In this document: positions 16,759 to 24,138 of the stretch, one piece after another
How positions within the stretch are numbered: position 1 is the stretch's first letter
Layout: every line of letters starts with the position of its first letter
Assembly (NCBI GenBank): GCA_964591275.1
Contig: CAZQAE010000064.1
Span: 1 to 28,297 of the forward strand
Reading direction: 5' to 3'
Length of the DNA: 28,297 nucleotides
Source: G963674685 sp964591275
GTDB lineage: Bacteria > Lernaellota > Lernaellaia > JACKCT01
Made by a program: the position numbers and the translations under genes
The notes under the pieces: model-generated
Seen by the model: only the letters and a program-made list of their open reading frames with translations
Database searches by the model: none
Told to the model about the DNA's origin: nothing

Positions 16759-17034
16759 GGTTATGTTGCAAGTGTTCTGCAAAAGGTTGAGTTATGGTAT
16801 CTCCTGTAAGAACAACAAAACCCCAACAGGAGAATTTGAACCATGACTCGTATACAGGATAAGACGGCGGTGTCGATTGTGAAAAAGGCATTAACGCAGG
16901 ATCGTGATTTTTTTGTAGCGGTTTTGCAGCCCCTGATTCAGGAGGCTCTTGAGCATCAGATGGCGCTTTTCCTCGGGGCCAGCAAGACCGTGCTCAAGCA
17001 GGCAGAATTGCTTTGTGATGGAATCGGGGCGTGA
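16759..17034 (+). mobile_element. Truncated IS256-type element, right flank of the island
   Basis: The outer end starts at 16759 with ggttatgttgcaagtgttct. Its first 82 bases repeat the left-end sequence of the window in opposite orientation. A transposase N-terminus begins at 16843; the element then degenerates after about 17034, and no distal end is visible before the tRNA region. Both copies have their transposase 5' ends pointing away from the enclosed 16.7 kb. Confidence 0.75.
16843..17034 (+). pseudogene. 5' fragment of an IS256-family (Mutator-type) transposase
   Basis: 63 codons from ATG, preceded by AGGAGAA. The segment DFFVAVLQPLIQEALEHQMALFLGAS matches the start of IS256-family transposases, in which a helix of this type precedes a Gly-Ala-x-x-x-E-R and then an Arg-x-Gly-Tyr-Arg-Asn-Gly motif. 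Beyond GASK the match is lost, probably through small frameshifts, and TGA follows at 17032. Full-length members have about 400 residues and a DDE catalytic triad, all missing here, so the copy cannot transpose on its own. Whether the left copy is intact lies outside the window. Confidence 0.75.
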
Positions 17035-17084
17035 AAAATATTTGGGGCGATCAATCCATCGTTTCTTCCTCTTTTGCGGACTCA

Positions 17085-17121
17085 GAGAAAAAGGGCTTAG
17101 AGCAAAAACGCTCTAACCCTT
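17085..17121 (-). terminator. Rho-independent terminator after the tRNA-Asn fragment
   Basis: On the minus strand a hairpin with TTAGAGC (17097-17103) paired to GCTCTAA (17110-17116), extended by AAGGG (17091-17095) with CCCTT (17117-17121), is followed by a T-rich run (17085-17091). It lies 8 bases past the tRNA fragment. Confidence 0.8.
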
Positions 17122-17129
17122 GAAAACAT

Positions 17130-17174
17130 TGACTCCTGAGGAGGGACTCGAACCCCCGACCTAGTGGTTAACAG
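17130..17174 (-). tRNA. 3'-half tRNA-Asn(GUU) fragment (probable att scar)
   Basis: Read on the minus strand, the segment runs from the anticodon loop CTGTTAA through an intact T-arm (stem GGGGG/CCCTC around the loop TTCGAGT) to the acceptor side CTCAGGA, discriminator G and TCA. Upstream of the anticodon loop no pairing partner or D-arm exists. Such half tRNAs, beginning at the anticodon loop and keeping the native terminator, are typical remnants of tRNA-targeted integration. Confidence 0.75.
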
Positions 17175-17350
17175 ACGTTTAATCGGGCAAATGTGGAATA
17201 GGGAGCGTGAAAGGGAAATCATTATGAGCCTTGGTTTGCTACCTTGCGCCGTTGGAAAAGTGCGAAATTTCTTTGTCCGCGTGGTGACTTATTGGTGACT
17301 CAAAGAAAAAGCACTTAGGGCAAAACTCCCCAAGTGCTTGATTTCTTTAT
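17175..17350. other. Junction sequence between the half tRNA-Asn and tRNA-Arg
   Basis: About 125 bases (17175-17300) separate the half tRNA from the tRNA-Arg terminator. No gene, complete D-arm or recognisable integrase end is visible in either orientation. The phrase gtgactnattggtgact is a short direct repeat at 17283-17300. This is the place to look for an integration junction. Confidence 0.4.
17302..17339 (-). terminator. Rho-independent terminator of tRNA-Arg
   Basis: AAGCACTT (17309-17316) pairs with AAGTGCTT (17332-17339), extended by GGG with CCC, and on the minus strand is followed by TTTTTCTTT (17302-17310). It begins 11 bases after the tRNA 3' end. It resembles the terminator at 17085-17121 in design. 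Confidence 0.85.
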
Positions 17351-17424
17351 CGAGGCTGGAGGGACTCGAACCCCCGGCCCTCAGGTTCGAAGCCTGATGC
17401 TCTATCCAGCTGAGCTACAACCCC
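17351..17424 (-). tRNA. tRNA-Arg(UCG)
   Basis: A complete cloverleaf can be folded by eye on the minus strand. The acceptor is GGGGTTG with CAGCCTC, the D-arm region is GCTCAGCTGGATAGAGC, and the anticodon arm TCAGG-CTTCGAA-CCTGA carries anticodon TCG. The T-arm is GGGGG-TTCGAGT-CCCTC and the discriminator is G. The CCA end is not encoded. Confidence 0.95.
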
Positions 17425-17439
17425 AAAAGCGCAAGTCTC

Positions 17440-17468
17440 TATTTATACGATGCGGCTCTGGCGGTCAA
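17440..17468 (-). promoter_or_regulatory. Promoter of tRNA-Arg
   Basis: TTGACC (17463-17468) and TAAATA (17440-17445) are separated by 17 bases; an alternative -10 TATAAA overlaps at 17442-17447. Transcription would start near 17433, about 9 bases before the mature tRNA. The -35 box touches the stop codon of the upstream glycosyltransferase gene. Confidence 0.6.
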
Positions 17469-19094
17469 TCACTTTCGACGATATAGTTCTTTCGCCGCCC
17501 CGAGATCGTCGAAGCGATAAATGGATTCCCAAATATCTTCCGACCCCAGCGCCCGCGGCAGATCGCCCGTGTATCCCAGCAGAAAATCCGCCTTTTCTAT
17601 ATCGGCGTCAGGGGTGAAATCCGAGCCGGGCCATAAAGTCCTGACGGCGCCGTCCTCAAACCAGCAGTCGATCAGCCGCGCATTGAGATTCTCCCGTGCG
17701 ATAAAATACCCCAGAGGAAAATTCAGCGGATGCTCATAAGGGGCTTGCTGGTCCCATCCCGTCGGCGTGTTGAGAAAACGAATGACCGTGAGAGTTTTTC
17801 CGCGTCTTACTGCACCCTGAATGATGCCGCCGATTGTCTCAAGGTTGCGATCTTTTCCTTCAGGCGGTCCAACATGAATATCCTCCCGATAATCCGAAGG
17901 ATCAAGATGGATGCCTGTTATAATTGACGCCCATCCATTTTCGACGAAGATTTTCGGCGGCGGCGCGCCAAAGGTCAAAGACAGCCAGATTGATAGGGCA
18001 ACAAGCGCGGACATCAGCACGGAACTGTGGCGAAAATATTTGGTTTTGATGGAAAGCAAACCGACCGCCGTGATAATGGCAAGGGCCGGCAGCGCCGGCG
18101 CCATGTATCGCGCCAGCTTCCACGGCATATTGGAAAACACCAGCCATGGAAAAATTATCCACGAGGCAAGTTGCGCGCGCCAGATCGCGGAATTTTTTAG
18201 AAAAAGCGGAATACTCATCACAAAAGGGAGAAAAAGCCAGGGCGACAAGGCCGTGTCGATGAGAGTGAAGGGATAGAACATGAGGCCTTCGTGAGAAAGA
18301 AAGTCGATTTGCGCGTGGTTGGCGCCCAAAAGCACGCGAGAGAATCCAAAGGAAATCTTCCGTTGAAAATCCGGCAGATACCACACGCCGGCCAGCGCCA
18401 GGCCGATGGCGGCGGCGAGGCAAAAGTTCTGAAATGCCCGCATTAAATTTCGGCTTTCATCGTGTGAATCAGAACGAAAGGCCAAGGCGATTTCCACGAT
18501 CACCGGACCTGCGAGAAAAATCGCGAAGCTTCCCCTGGTCAACATTCCCAGGCCGCAAGTGAGTCCAAAAGCCAGAGAAGCCCCGCGCCTGGAAAAACTC
18601 TGCGTTTCCAATAACAGCCACGCCGACAGGGCAACCATTCCCATCAGTGCGAAATCAAGCATGGCCATTCTGGAAAGATTTACAGTCATCGGATAAGCGA
18701 CGACGAGCATAGCCGCAAAAGTTGCCGCGGCTTCGCTTTGCGTGATATGCCGCGCAATACCGAAGGTTCCCAAAACCAGGGCGAAAAGGAAAAGGATGTT
18801 CACGGCAATGCTCGCCTGCATCGAAGTTCCGACCACGTGGTGAACGATGATGGAAACGAAATAGAAAAAAGGCGGATAAACGCTCTCGCGCAACGTGCCA
18901 ATTCCATTGTGGAAAAAGCTCATTATTGATTGAAGATGATTGCCTTCATCGCCGGGAAAGGGTGTCTGACGAATGGATGTAAACCAGACGTTGGCCAGCG
19001 CCGACGCAGCGATGAGCAATGCGGCCAGGAACCTGCTCAATAATCGTTTTCGGGCTGGTTTGATAATTGCGGGCAATGGCCAGCGCCTTTTCAT
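17469..19094 (-). CDS. GT39/ArnT-like membrane glycosyltransferase
   Basis: 541 residues from the ATG at 19094; a TTG at 19097 is also possible. The N-terminus has a membrane anchor followed by the family motif TPFPGDEGNHL, where the Asp-Glu pair is the expected catalytic/metal site of the first periplasmic loop. About ten further hydrophobic segments follow, then a soluble C-terminal domain of about 150 residues (from DVRAPPPK-like GAPPPKIFVENGW onward). GT39 and ArnT relatives transfer a sugar from a polyprenyl-phosphate donor to protein, lipid A or another acceptor on the periplasmic side. Donor and acceptor cannot be told from sequence. It is a single gene, with tRNA-Arg downstream on the same strand and a divergent small-protein gene upstream. 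Confidence 0.85.
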   Translation of the reverse strand: MKRRWPLPAIIKPARKRLLSRFLAALLIAASALANVWFTSIRQTPFPGDEGNHLQSIMSFFHNGIGTLRESVYPPFFYFVSIIVHHVVGTSMQASIAVNILFLFALVLGTFGIARHITQSEAAATFAAMLVVAYPMTVNLSRMAMLDFALMGMVALSAWLLLETQSFSRRGASLAFGLTCGLGMLTRGSFAIFLAGPVIVEIALAFRSDSHDESRNLMRAFQNFCLAAAIGLALAGVWYLPDFQRKISFGFSRVLLGANHAQIDFLSHEGLMFYPFTLIDTALSPWLFLPFVMSIPLFLKNSAIWRAQLASWIIFPWLVFSNMPWKLARYMAPALPALAIITAVGLLSIKTKYFRHSSVLMSALVALSIWLSLTFGAPPPKIFVENGWASIITGIHLDPSDYREDIHVGPPEGKDRNLETIGGIIQGAVRRGKTLTVIRFLNTPTGWDQQAPYEHPLNFPLGYFIARENLNARLIDCWFEDGAVRTLWPGSDFTPDADIEKADFLLGYTGDLPRALGSEDIWESIYRFDDLGAAKELYRRK

Positions 19095-19138
19095 CAAATG
19101 AATCAGACGGTTTGTCGTGTCTTGTCACGAATCACAAG

Positions 19139-19166
19139 TTGACATTCTTATCATGGAGTTGATACT
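19139..19166 (+). promoter_or_regulatory. Promoter of the zinc-ribbon membrane protein gene
   Basis: A perfect TTGACA (19139-19144) is followed after 16 bases by GATACT (19161-19166). Transcription would start near 19173. This rules out the in-frame GTG at 19117 as the start of the downstream gene and favours the ATG at 19213. Confidence 0.6.
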
Positions 19167-19212
19167 TATGCGATATGACAGTTCAACGATAGCACCACGA
19201 GGAATTAAAAAA

Positions 19213-19521
19213 ATGAAGGAAACTGCGGGGCAATACAGTTTAAGTCTTGTCGACAATCTGGCGATGGCCCGCTTTGAGCCTTTCGGACTTCACTTGTTTG
19301 AATTTATTTTGCTGATCCTTGTCGGCGTGATCTTCCTCCTCGCTGTTTTGTCGTTTTTAAAAAACATAAAGCTTTATTTCCGACCGACCGAAGAAGAGAT
19401 TGAGGAGGCGATGGAAAAAATCATCATCGTCGATGTAACCTGCTCCAAGTGCGAATGGCGAGGAAAAGTGCCGAAGTTTGACAAAGTCTGCGCCGAATGC
19501 GGCTCTAAGGAATTCGAGTAA
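19213..19521 (+). CDS. Small membrane protein with a C-terminal zinc ribbon
   Basis: 102 residues from the ATG at 19213, which has GAGGA about 9 bases upstream. One strong membrane helix (LFEFILLILVGVIFLLAVLSF) is followed by a charged stretch (PTEEEIEEAMEKI) and a C-terminal C-x-x-C ... C-x-x-C pair (CSKCEWRG and CAECGSKEFE) of the zinc-ribbon type. The topology probably places the ribbon in the cytoplasm. No known family is recognised and the function is unknown. The next gene starts about 40 bases downstream in the same direction, so the two are probably cotranscribed. Confidence 0.75.
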   Translation: MKETAGQYSLSLVDNLAMARFEPFGLHLFEFILLILVGVIFLLAVLSFLKNIKLYFRPTEEEIEEAMEKIIIVDVTCSKCEWRGKVPKFDKVCAECGSKEFE

Positions 19522-19560
19522 TAGCACGCGGTGCTTTTGGCAGGCCCAGGTTTGGTTGAA

Positions 19561-20025
19561 ATGAAGAAGCTGATTGTCCAGTTCCTGATCGCCATGACCA
19601 TCGTCAGCGTTCTCTATACGCTTTTTCTCAAAAGCAGGCGTGAGAGAATTGCCCGCATCAACGAAGTTGTGTTCGCTTCGGACCAGCGTTCTCAAAAGAC
19701 GGGCAGCGCTGATCACGCCGGCTCTTCGTTATCTCCCAAAGGTCTTGTTGCAACGACGAAAGAAAATGCAGAGGCTCTGCAATCGGGAATGACGGAGCGA
19801 TACGAGCAGGCGAAATCCGCGCTGGACCTCGGTAAAGAACCTCCTGCTCCGACGTTGCTTTCCGAACAAATGCAAAGAAAAAAGAAAAAGGCCTGGAAAC
19901 GCAGCGGCGGCGATAGTGTCATCGACCAGTTGCTGAACAATGTTCGATCAACCGCCATCGCCTACGAACAAAGCGCCGCCGCACGCTGCAACAAGGCCCG
20001 CAAGGTGAGTGAAGGTTCCAAATAA
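19561..20025 (+). CDS. Hypothetical single-span membrane protein
   Basis: 154 residues from the ATG at 19561; a GTG at 19531 is in frame but lacks a ribosome binding site. The N-terminal membrane helix LIVQFLIAMTIVSVLYTLFL is followed by a basic KSRRER and then a long, polar, low-complexity tail rich in Lys, Ala and Ser with a basic RKKKKAWKR patch. The tail looks largely helical or disordered. No family is recognised. It follows the zinc-ribbon protein in an apparent two-gene unit and converges with the carboxyltransferase operon, whose last stop lies 35 bases beyond its own. Confidence 0.65.
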   Translation: MKKLIVQFLIAMTIVSVLYTLFLKSRRERIARINEVVFASDQRSQKTGSADHAGSSLSPKGLVATTKENAEALQSGMTERYEQAKSALDLGKEPPAPTLLSEQMQRKKKKAWKRSGGDSVIDQLLNNVRSTAIAYEQSAAARCNKARKVSEGSK

Positions 20026-20060
20026 TCTTTCGATAACAACGCGCCCTGATTTTCGTGTCA

Positions 20061-22001
20061 TTACTCAAACACGATCAGCGTATCGCCATTGGCTACCGAG
20101 GCTCCCTTGTCCGGTCCGAGGGATGCCACCTTTCCATCCCTGGGCGCCGGAAGCTTGTTTTCCATTTTCATGGCTTCAAGCGTAACCACAGGCTGCCCTG
20201 CAACCACATCGTCTCCCACATTGACAAGATACGCCAGGATTGTTCCGGGCATTGGAGCGACGAGGACATTGGCGCCGCCGGATGCCGGTGCGGCCGATTG
20301 CGTCGGCGCGGGCGGCCTGTGCGCTGCGGCGACCGAGGGTTTTGGCTTCATCGCAACTTTCGCTTTCGGTTTGGATCTGGCCGGCACGCGGACGGAAGAC
20401 GCCATATTTGGATTGATGACGAAATTCCCGCTGGCCTCAACCATGACATCATAGACTTCGCCGTCAACGGCTACGCGGAAGCTTTGCGCCTCCGGGCCGA
20501 GGACATCCTCTCCGGCGACTTCATCCGAGTGCTGCGCGCCAGGCGCCGGATCAGCAGCAGGCGCCACGGCCTCGCCGGGCTTTTTATCGGTTATTCCCAG
20601 CAGCCATTCCAGAAACTCCTGGCCCTGGCGGGGGTAAAGCGCTTCGATGAGCACGTGGTCCTTATCGGGTTCTCCCTTTTTGCCGGCGGCTTCGTATATC
20701 TCCGAAATTTTTGCGACGGCCGCTTCCATTTCCGGTTCAAGATAATCCGCCGCTCTGCCCGTCACGGGCGTTGGTCCTCGCGAATAACCTTTGAGGCAAA
20801 TCTTTTGGATCGCCGGATCGATTTCGACGGGAGTTTTGCCGTACAATCCGTAACAAAGATCCTGCACTTCTCCGCTGATCATTTTGTATCGCCCCATAAG
20901 GACGTTCATGACCGCCTGCGTGCCGATGATTTGGCTCGTGGGCGTCACCAGGGGGGGAGAGCCCAGTTCCCGGCGCACTCGCGGCAGTTCCCCAATCACT
21001 TCCGGCAGGCGATTCAGAGCCCCGGCCTCTTTGAGCTGATTGACCATATTGCTGCGCATGCCGCCGGGAATCTGATGAATAAGGACGCCCGCATCACTCC
21101 GCGACGCATGTGTGTGGTCTTTAAATCGCTCATAATCCGGTAATATTATTTCGATGGCGTCATTGATATTTGAAAGCAATTTCAAATCCAGACCCGTACT
21201 GCGCTTTCCGCCTTCCAGCGCGACGACCAAGGGTTCGACGGCGGGTTGGCTGGTGCTGCCGGCCATGGAAGCCAAGGCGCAGTCAATCACATCCACGCCG
21301 GCGTCGATGGCGCGCATATAGGTCATTGAGCCCATGCCGCTGGTCATATGCGTATGCAATTGTACGGGCAGATCGCTGTCAGCTTTTATCGCAGCCACGA
21401 GATTATAAGCGTCTTGCGGCGTGAGCAGCCCCGCCATGTCCTTGATGCAAATGCTGTTTGCGCCCAGGTCGGAAAATTGTCTGACCTTTTCGGCGTAGTA
21501 CTTTTCGTTGAACACTGGCCCGCCGATTCTTCGCTCCGTGATGGAAAAGCACACGGCGGCCTGGAAGTGCTTGCCCGCGTCGATAATCGCCTTCGCCGAT
21601 GATTCGATATTGCGCGGATCGTTTAGAGCATCGAAGACGCGGAAGATGTCCACGCCCGCATCGGCGGCGTGTGCAATGAATTCGCGGACCACATCGTCAG
21701 GATAATTCCTGTAACCCACCAAATTCTGCCCGCGCAAAAGCATCTGCAGCGGTGTTTTTGGCGAGACCTTGTTGATCTCGCGTAGGCGGTCAAAAGGGTT
21801 TTCGGCCAGGAAGCGTACCATCACGTCGAATGTCGCGCCGCCCCATACTTCCAGCGAGTGGAAACCGACTTCGTCGAGTTTTGCGGCGATGTTCAGGATG
21901 TCCTCGGTCGTCATTCGCGTGGCGATGAGGCTTTGATGCGCATCGCGCAAAGTCGTATCCGTAATTTTTACCGGCTGCCCGATCTTACTTGTTTCCGACA
22001 T
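20061..22001 (-). CDS. Carboxyltransferase (OadA/5S type) fused to a biotinyl domain
   Basis: 646 residues from the ATG at 22001, with AAGGGA 7 bases upstream; an in-frame TTG at 22019 is less likely. The N-terminal TIM barrel has ITDTTLRDAHQSLIATRM with the metal-binding Asp, NSICIKDMAGLLTP with the Lys that is carboxylated in the family, and QLHTHMTSGMG with the His-x-His metal site. A Pro/Ala-rich hinge precedes the biotinyl domain, where biotin joins the Lys of EAMKMEN. It moves the carboxyl group between biotin and a 2-oxo acid such as oxaloacetate/pyruvate. With the two upstream genes it forms an operon. The parts match a methylmalonyl-CoA:pyruvate transcarboxylase with its 5S and 1.3S subunits fused. 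A decarboxylase or pyruvate carboxylase subunit is the alternative. Confidence 0.9.
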   Translation of the reverse strand: MSETSKIGQPVKITDTTLRDAHQSLIATRMTTEDILNIAAKLDEVGFHSLEVWGGATFDVMVRFLAENPFDRLREINKVSPKTPLQMLLRGQNLVGYRNYPDDVVREFIAHAADAGVDIFRVFDALNDPRNIESSAKAIIDAGKHFQAAVCFSITERRIGGPVFNEKYYAEKVRQFSDLGANSICIKDMAGLLTPQDAYNLVAAIKADSDLPVQLHTHMTSGMGSMTYMRAIDAGVDVIDCALASMAGSTSQPAVEPLVVALEGGKRSTGLDLKLLSNINDAIEIILPDYERFKDHTHASRSDAGVLIHQIPGGMRSNMVNQLKEAGALNRLPEVIGELPRVRRELGSPPLVTPTSQIIGTQAVMNVLMGRYKMISGEVQDLCYGLYGKTPVEIDPAIQKICLKGYSRGPTPVTGRAADYLEPEMEAAVAKISEIYEAAGKKGEPDKDHVLIEALYPRQGQEFLEWLLGITDKKPGEAVAPAADPAPGAQHSDEVAGEDVLGPEAQSFRVAVDGEVYDVMVEASGNFVINPNMASSVRVPARSKPKAKVAMKPKPSVAAAHRPPAPTQSAAPASGGANVLVAPMPGTILAYLVNVGDDVVAGQPVVTLEAMKMENKLPAPRDGKVASLGPDKGASVANGDTLIVFE

Positions 22002-22027
22002 TATCGGTCCCTTTCTCAATAGCAGTA

Positions 22028-22219
22028 TTAGCGCACAATTCTTCTTTGCATCATAAGCCGGGTTTCCATAGCTTCACGCCTACCGGCCAGAGTCCAGGCC
22101 GTGGGCGCCGGGGCGAGCGGAAGGGCTTCCACGGTCTTTGAACCTGACAACGCCGCCATATAGGAGGCCACGGCGACTGTGATGGCGGCGACTTTTTCTT
22201 TTGGGATTTTTGAGGTCAT
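22028..22219 (-). CDS. Small accessory protein of the carboxyltransferase operon
   Basis: 63 residues; ATG with AGGG about 8 bases upstream. The N-terminus IPKEKVAAITVAVASYM is helical and the C-terminus AWTLAGRREAMETRLMMQRR carries the Trp-x-x-x-Gly-Arg pattern of the small protein often found between acyl-CoA carboxylase beta and biotin-dependent carboxyltransferase genes. It is related to the soluble end of OadG-type gamma subunits, but no membrane helix is present, so it is probably an assembly or bridging subunit. The gene begins 10 bases after the beta-subunit gene and ends 26 bases before the carboxyltransferase start. Confidence 0.7.
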   Translation of the reverse strand: MTSKIPKEKVAAITVAVASYMAALSGSKTVEALPLAPAPTAWTLAGRREAMETRLMMQRRIVR

Positions 22220-22229
22220 TTTTATTGCC

Positions 22230-23789
22230 CTACACCGGTATATTGCCGTGTTTTTTCGGCGGGCGCGTTTCTCGCTTGGAAGTTAATGAATTCAAAGTCT
22301 GAATGAGCACGGAGCGGGTTTTTCCCGGCTCAATGATCGTATCCACGTACCCGTGCGCTGCGGCGATATAAGGCGAATAAAAAAGCTCACGATATTCTTC
22401 GAGCTTTTCGGCGCGCATGGCCTTGGGATCTTCGGCGGCCTTGATTTCCTTGGCGTAAAGAATGTTGACCGCGCCTTCAGCGCCCATGACGGCGATCTCC
22501 GCCGTCGGCCAGGCGACCACGAAGTCAGCGCCCTGATGCTTGGAGCACATGGCCAGATAGCTTCCACCGTAATCCTTGCGCGTGACCAGCGTCATTTTTG
22601 GCACGGTGGCTTCGGAGTAGCACCAGAGCATCTTGGCGCCGTGTCTGATGATTCCCATATGCTCCTGGTTGACGCCCGGCAGAAATCCCGGCACGTCGGC
22701 GATCGTCAGCAAAGGAATGTTGAACGCATCGCAAAAGCGAATGAAGCGCGTCGATTTATCGGATGCGTTAACGTCCAGGCATCCGGCCAGATGCGCGGGT
22801 TGATTGGCGATAATGCCGATGCTGCGCCCTCCCAGCCGGGCGAGGCATGTGATGATGTTTTGCGCGTAGGCGGCATGCGGTTCAATGTATCGACCATCGT
22901 CGACGATGGCGGAAATGACATCGTACATGTTGTAGCTCGCCCTGGGATTGTCGGGAATGATCCCGTCCAGCTCCGGCGCGGCGCGGTCATGCGGATCGCC
23001 CGAATCGACAAAAGGCGGGTCCGCCATGTTGTTCGATGGCAAATAAGAAAGCAGGTCGCGAATGGTTTCGATGCTCTCTTCGTCGGAGTCGCAGGAGAAA
23101 TGGCTCACGCCGGTCGTTTGCGCGTGAATGTCCGCGCCGCCCAGACTCTCGGCGTCGATCTGTTCCCCGGTGACCGATTCAATGACTTTAGGACCGGTGA
23201 TGAACATGAAGGAACTTTTTCGCGTCATGAGAATGAAGTCGTTCATGGCCGGAGAATACACGGCGCCTCCGGCGCAGGGACCCATGATGGCCGATATCTG
23301 AGGTACGGTTCCCGAGGCTGCGGAATTGCGGAAGAAAATATCACCGTACCCTGCCAGCGCGACAACGCCCTCCTGGATGCGCGCGCCGCCCGAGTCGTTA
23401 AAGCCCACGATCGGCGCGCCGGTCTTGAGAGCCAGATCCTGAATCTTCACAATTTTTGCGGCATGCATTTCGCCCAGACTTCCGCCCTGTGATGTGAAGT
23501 CCTGCGCGTAGGCGAAAACGGTGCGACCGTCCACGTCGCCGAAGCCGGTCACCACGCCTTCCGCGGCGATATCCTTTTTCTCCATGCCGAAGCTCGCGCA
23601 CCGGTGTTTCACGAAGGCGTCCAGTTCCGTGTACTGACCGTCGTCGAATAGAAGCGCCATGCGCTCGCGCGCCGTGAGCTTGCCCCGTTTTTTTTGAGAT
23701 TCCACGCGCTTTTCGCCGCCCATTTGTTTGACGGCCTCGAGCTTCGCTTTGAAATCCGCGATCTTTTCTTTTGTTTCGGCCAATTTCAT
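22230..23789 (-). CDS. Acyl-CoA carboxylase beta / methylmalonyl-CoA carboxyltransferase 12S subunit
   Basis: 519 residues from the ATG at 23789; a TTG at 23816 would add nine residues, but a GATAAT box sits just upstream of it, so ATG is preferred. This is a crotonase-fold biotin-dependent carboxyltransferase of usual length. The motifs are GFNDSGGARIQEGV, GPCAGGAVYSPAMNDF, ADVPGFLPG and KDYGGSYLAMCS, the Gly-rich loops that bind the acyl-CoA and biotin. The family acts on propionyl-CoA/methylmalonyl-CoA. No biotin carboxylase gene is in the window. Together with the downstream genes the set resembles transcarboxylase or methylmalonyl-CoA decarboxylase rather than an ATP-dependent propionyl-CoA carboxylase. 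Confidence 0.92.
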   Translation of the reverse strand: MKLAETKEKIADFKAKLEAVKQMGGEKRVESQKKRGKLTARERMALLFDDGQYTELDAFVKHRCASFGMEKKDIAAEGVVTGFGDVDGRTVFAYAQDFTSQGGSLGEMHAAKIVKIQDLALKTGAPIVGFNDSGGARIQEGVVALAGYGDIFFRNSAASGTVPQISAIMGPCAGGAVYSPAMNDFILMTRKSSFMFITGPKVIESVTGEQIDAESLGGADIHAQTTGVSHFSCDSDEESIETIRDLLSYLPSNNMADPPFVDSGDPHDRAAPELDGIIPDNPRASYNMYDVISAIVDDGRYIEPHAAYAQNIITCLARLGGRSIGIIANQPAHLAGCLDVNASDKSTRFIRFCDAFNIPLLTIADVPGFLPGVNQEHMGIIRHGAKMLWCYSEATVPKMTLVTRKDYGGSYLAMCSKHQGADFVVAWPTAEIAVMGAEGAVNILYAKEIKAAEDPKAMRAEKLEEYRELFYSPYIAAAHGYVDTIIEPGKTRSVLIQTLNSLTSKRETRPPKKHGNIPV

Positions 23790-23964
23790 ATCCCCCGATT
23801 GAGATTCCGATTTCAAGTATTATCAAAACCCGCGCGGGAGTACAACGCGGCGACGATCATGGCAAGGAAATATTCGAAGGGCAAATCAAATGTGGAATTG
23901 CGAATTTGGAATGCGGAATGACGCGGCTAACCCACGAAAGTGGATGAGAGGTTCGCTGCGAAGG

Positions 23965-23990
23965 AGCCTGCCCAGAGCGCTGTCAAAGGG
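23965..23990. repeat. Diverged copy of a short interspersed repeat
   Basis: The sequence from agcctgccc to tgtcaaaggg resembles the repeat at 24423-24448 and follows the signal-peptide codons of a lipoprotein fragment. It has several substitutions, so it is the older or less constrained copy. Confidence 0.5.
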
Positions 23991-24063
23991 TTTCGCTGTT
24001 TGAGCAGCCAAAAAGACAAAGAGAAATCGCCAAAGCCAGCAAAATGAGAAAAAGATTTTTCAT
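23983..24063 (-). pseudogene. Orphan lipoprotein signal peptide (copy C head)
   Basis: 26 codons: MKNLFLILLALAISL, a lipobox LFGC and SNSETL, then TGA. It has the same AAGGAGGATTGAAATG start context and a near-identical signal peptide to the complete lipoprotein at 24499-24873, but the mature part is missing. After S-N-S the sequence runs into a diverged copy of the interspersed repeat at 23965-23990. It is the head of a third, broken family member. Confidence 0.7.
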
Positions 24064-24138
24064 TTCAATCCTCCTTAACTGCCAGTATAGCTTGACTGTG
24101 AAAAAATTGGAGGATTTGCTCTGAATTTTCTTGGTTTA

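Noticed and set aside
16606..16809. 67-codon plus-strand ORF with a hydrophobic start after the ABC gene
   Set aside because: It runs across the IS terminus at 16759, has no ribosome binding site, and its second half is IS end sequence.
19117..19212. Longer start (GTG) for the zinc-ribbon membrane protein
   Set aside because: A TTGACA promoter lies downstream of it, at 19139, so it would not be transcribed; the ATG at 19213 has a good ribosome binding site.
20055..23492. Long plus-strand ORFs (20055-21143 and 22353-23492)
   Set aside because: They are antisense shadows of the carboxyltransferase genes, with no family similarity and no start signals.
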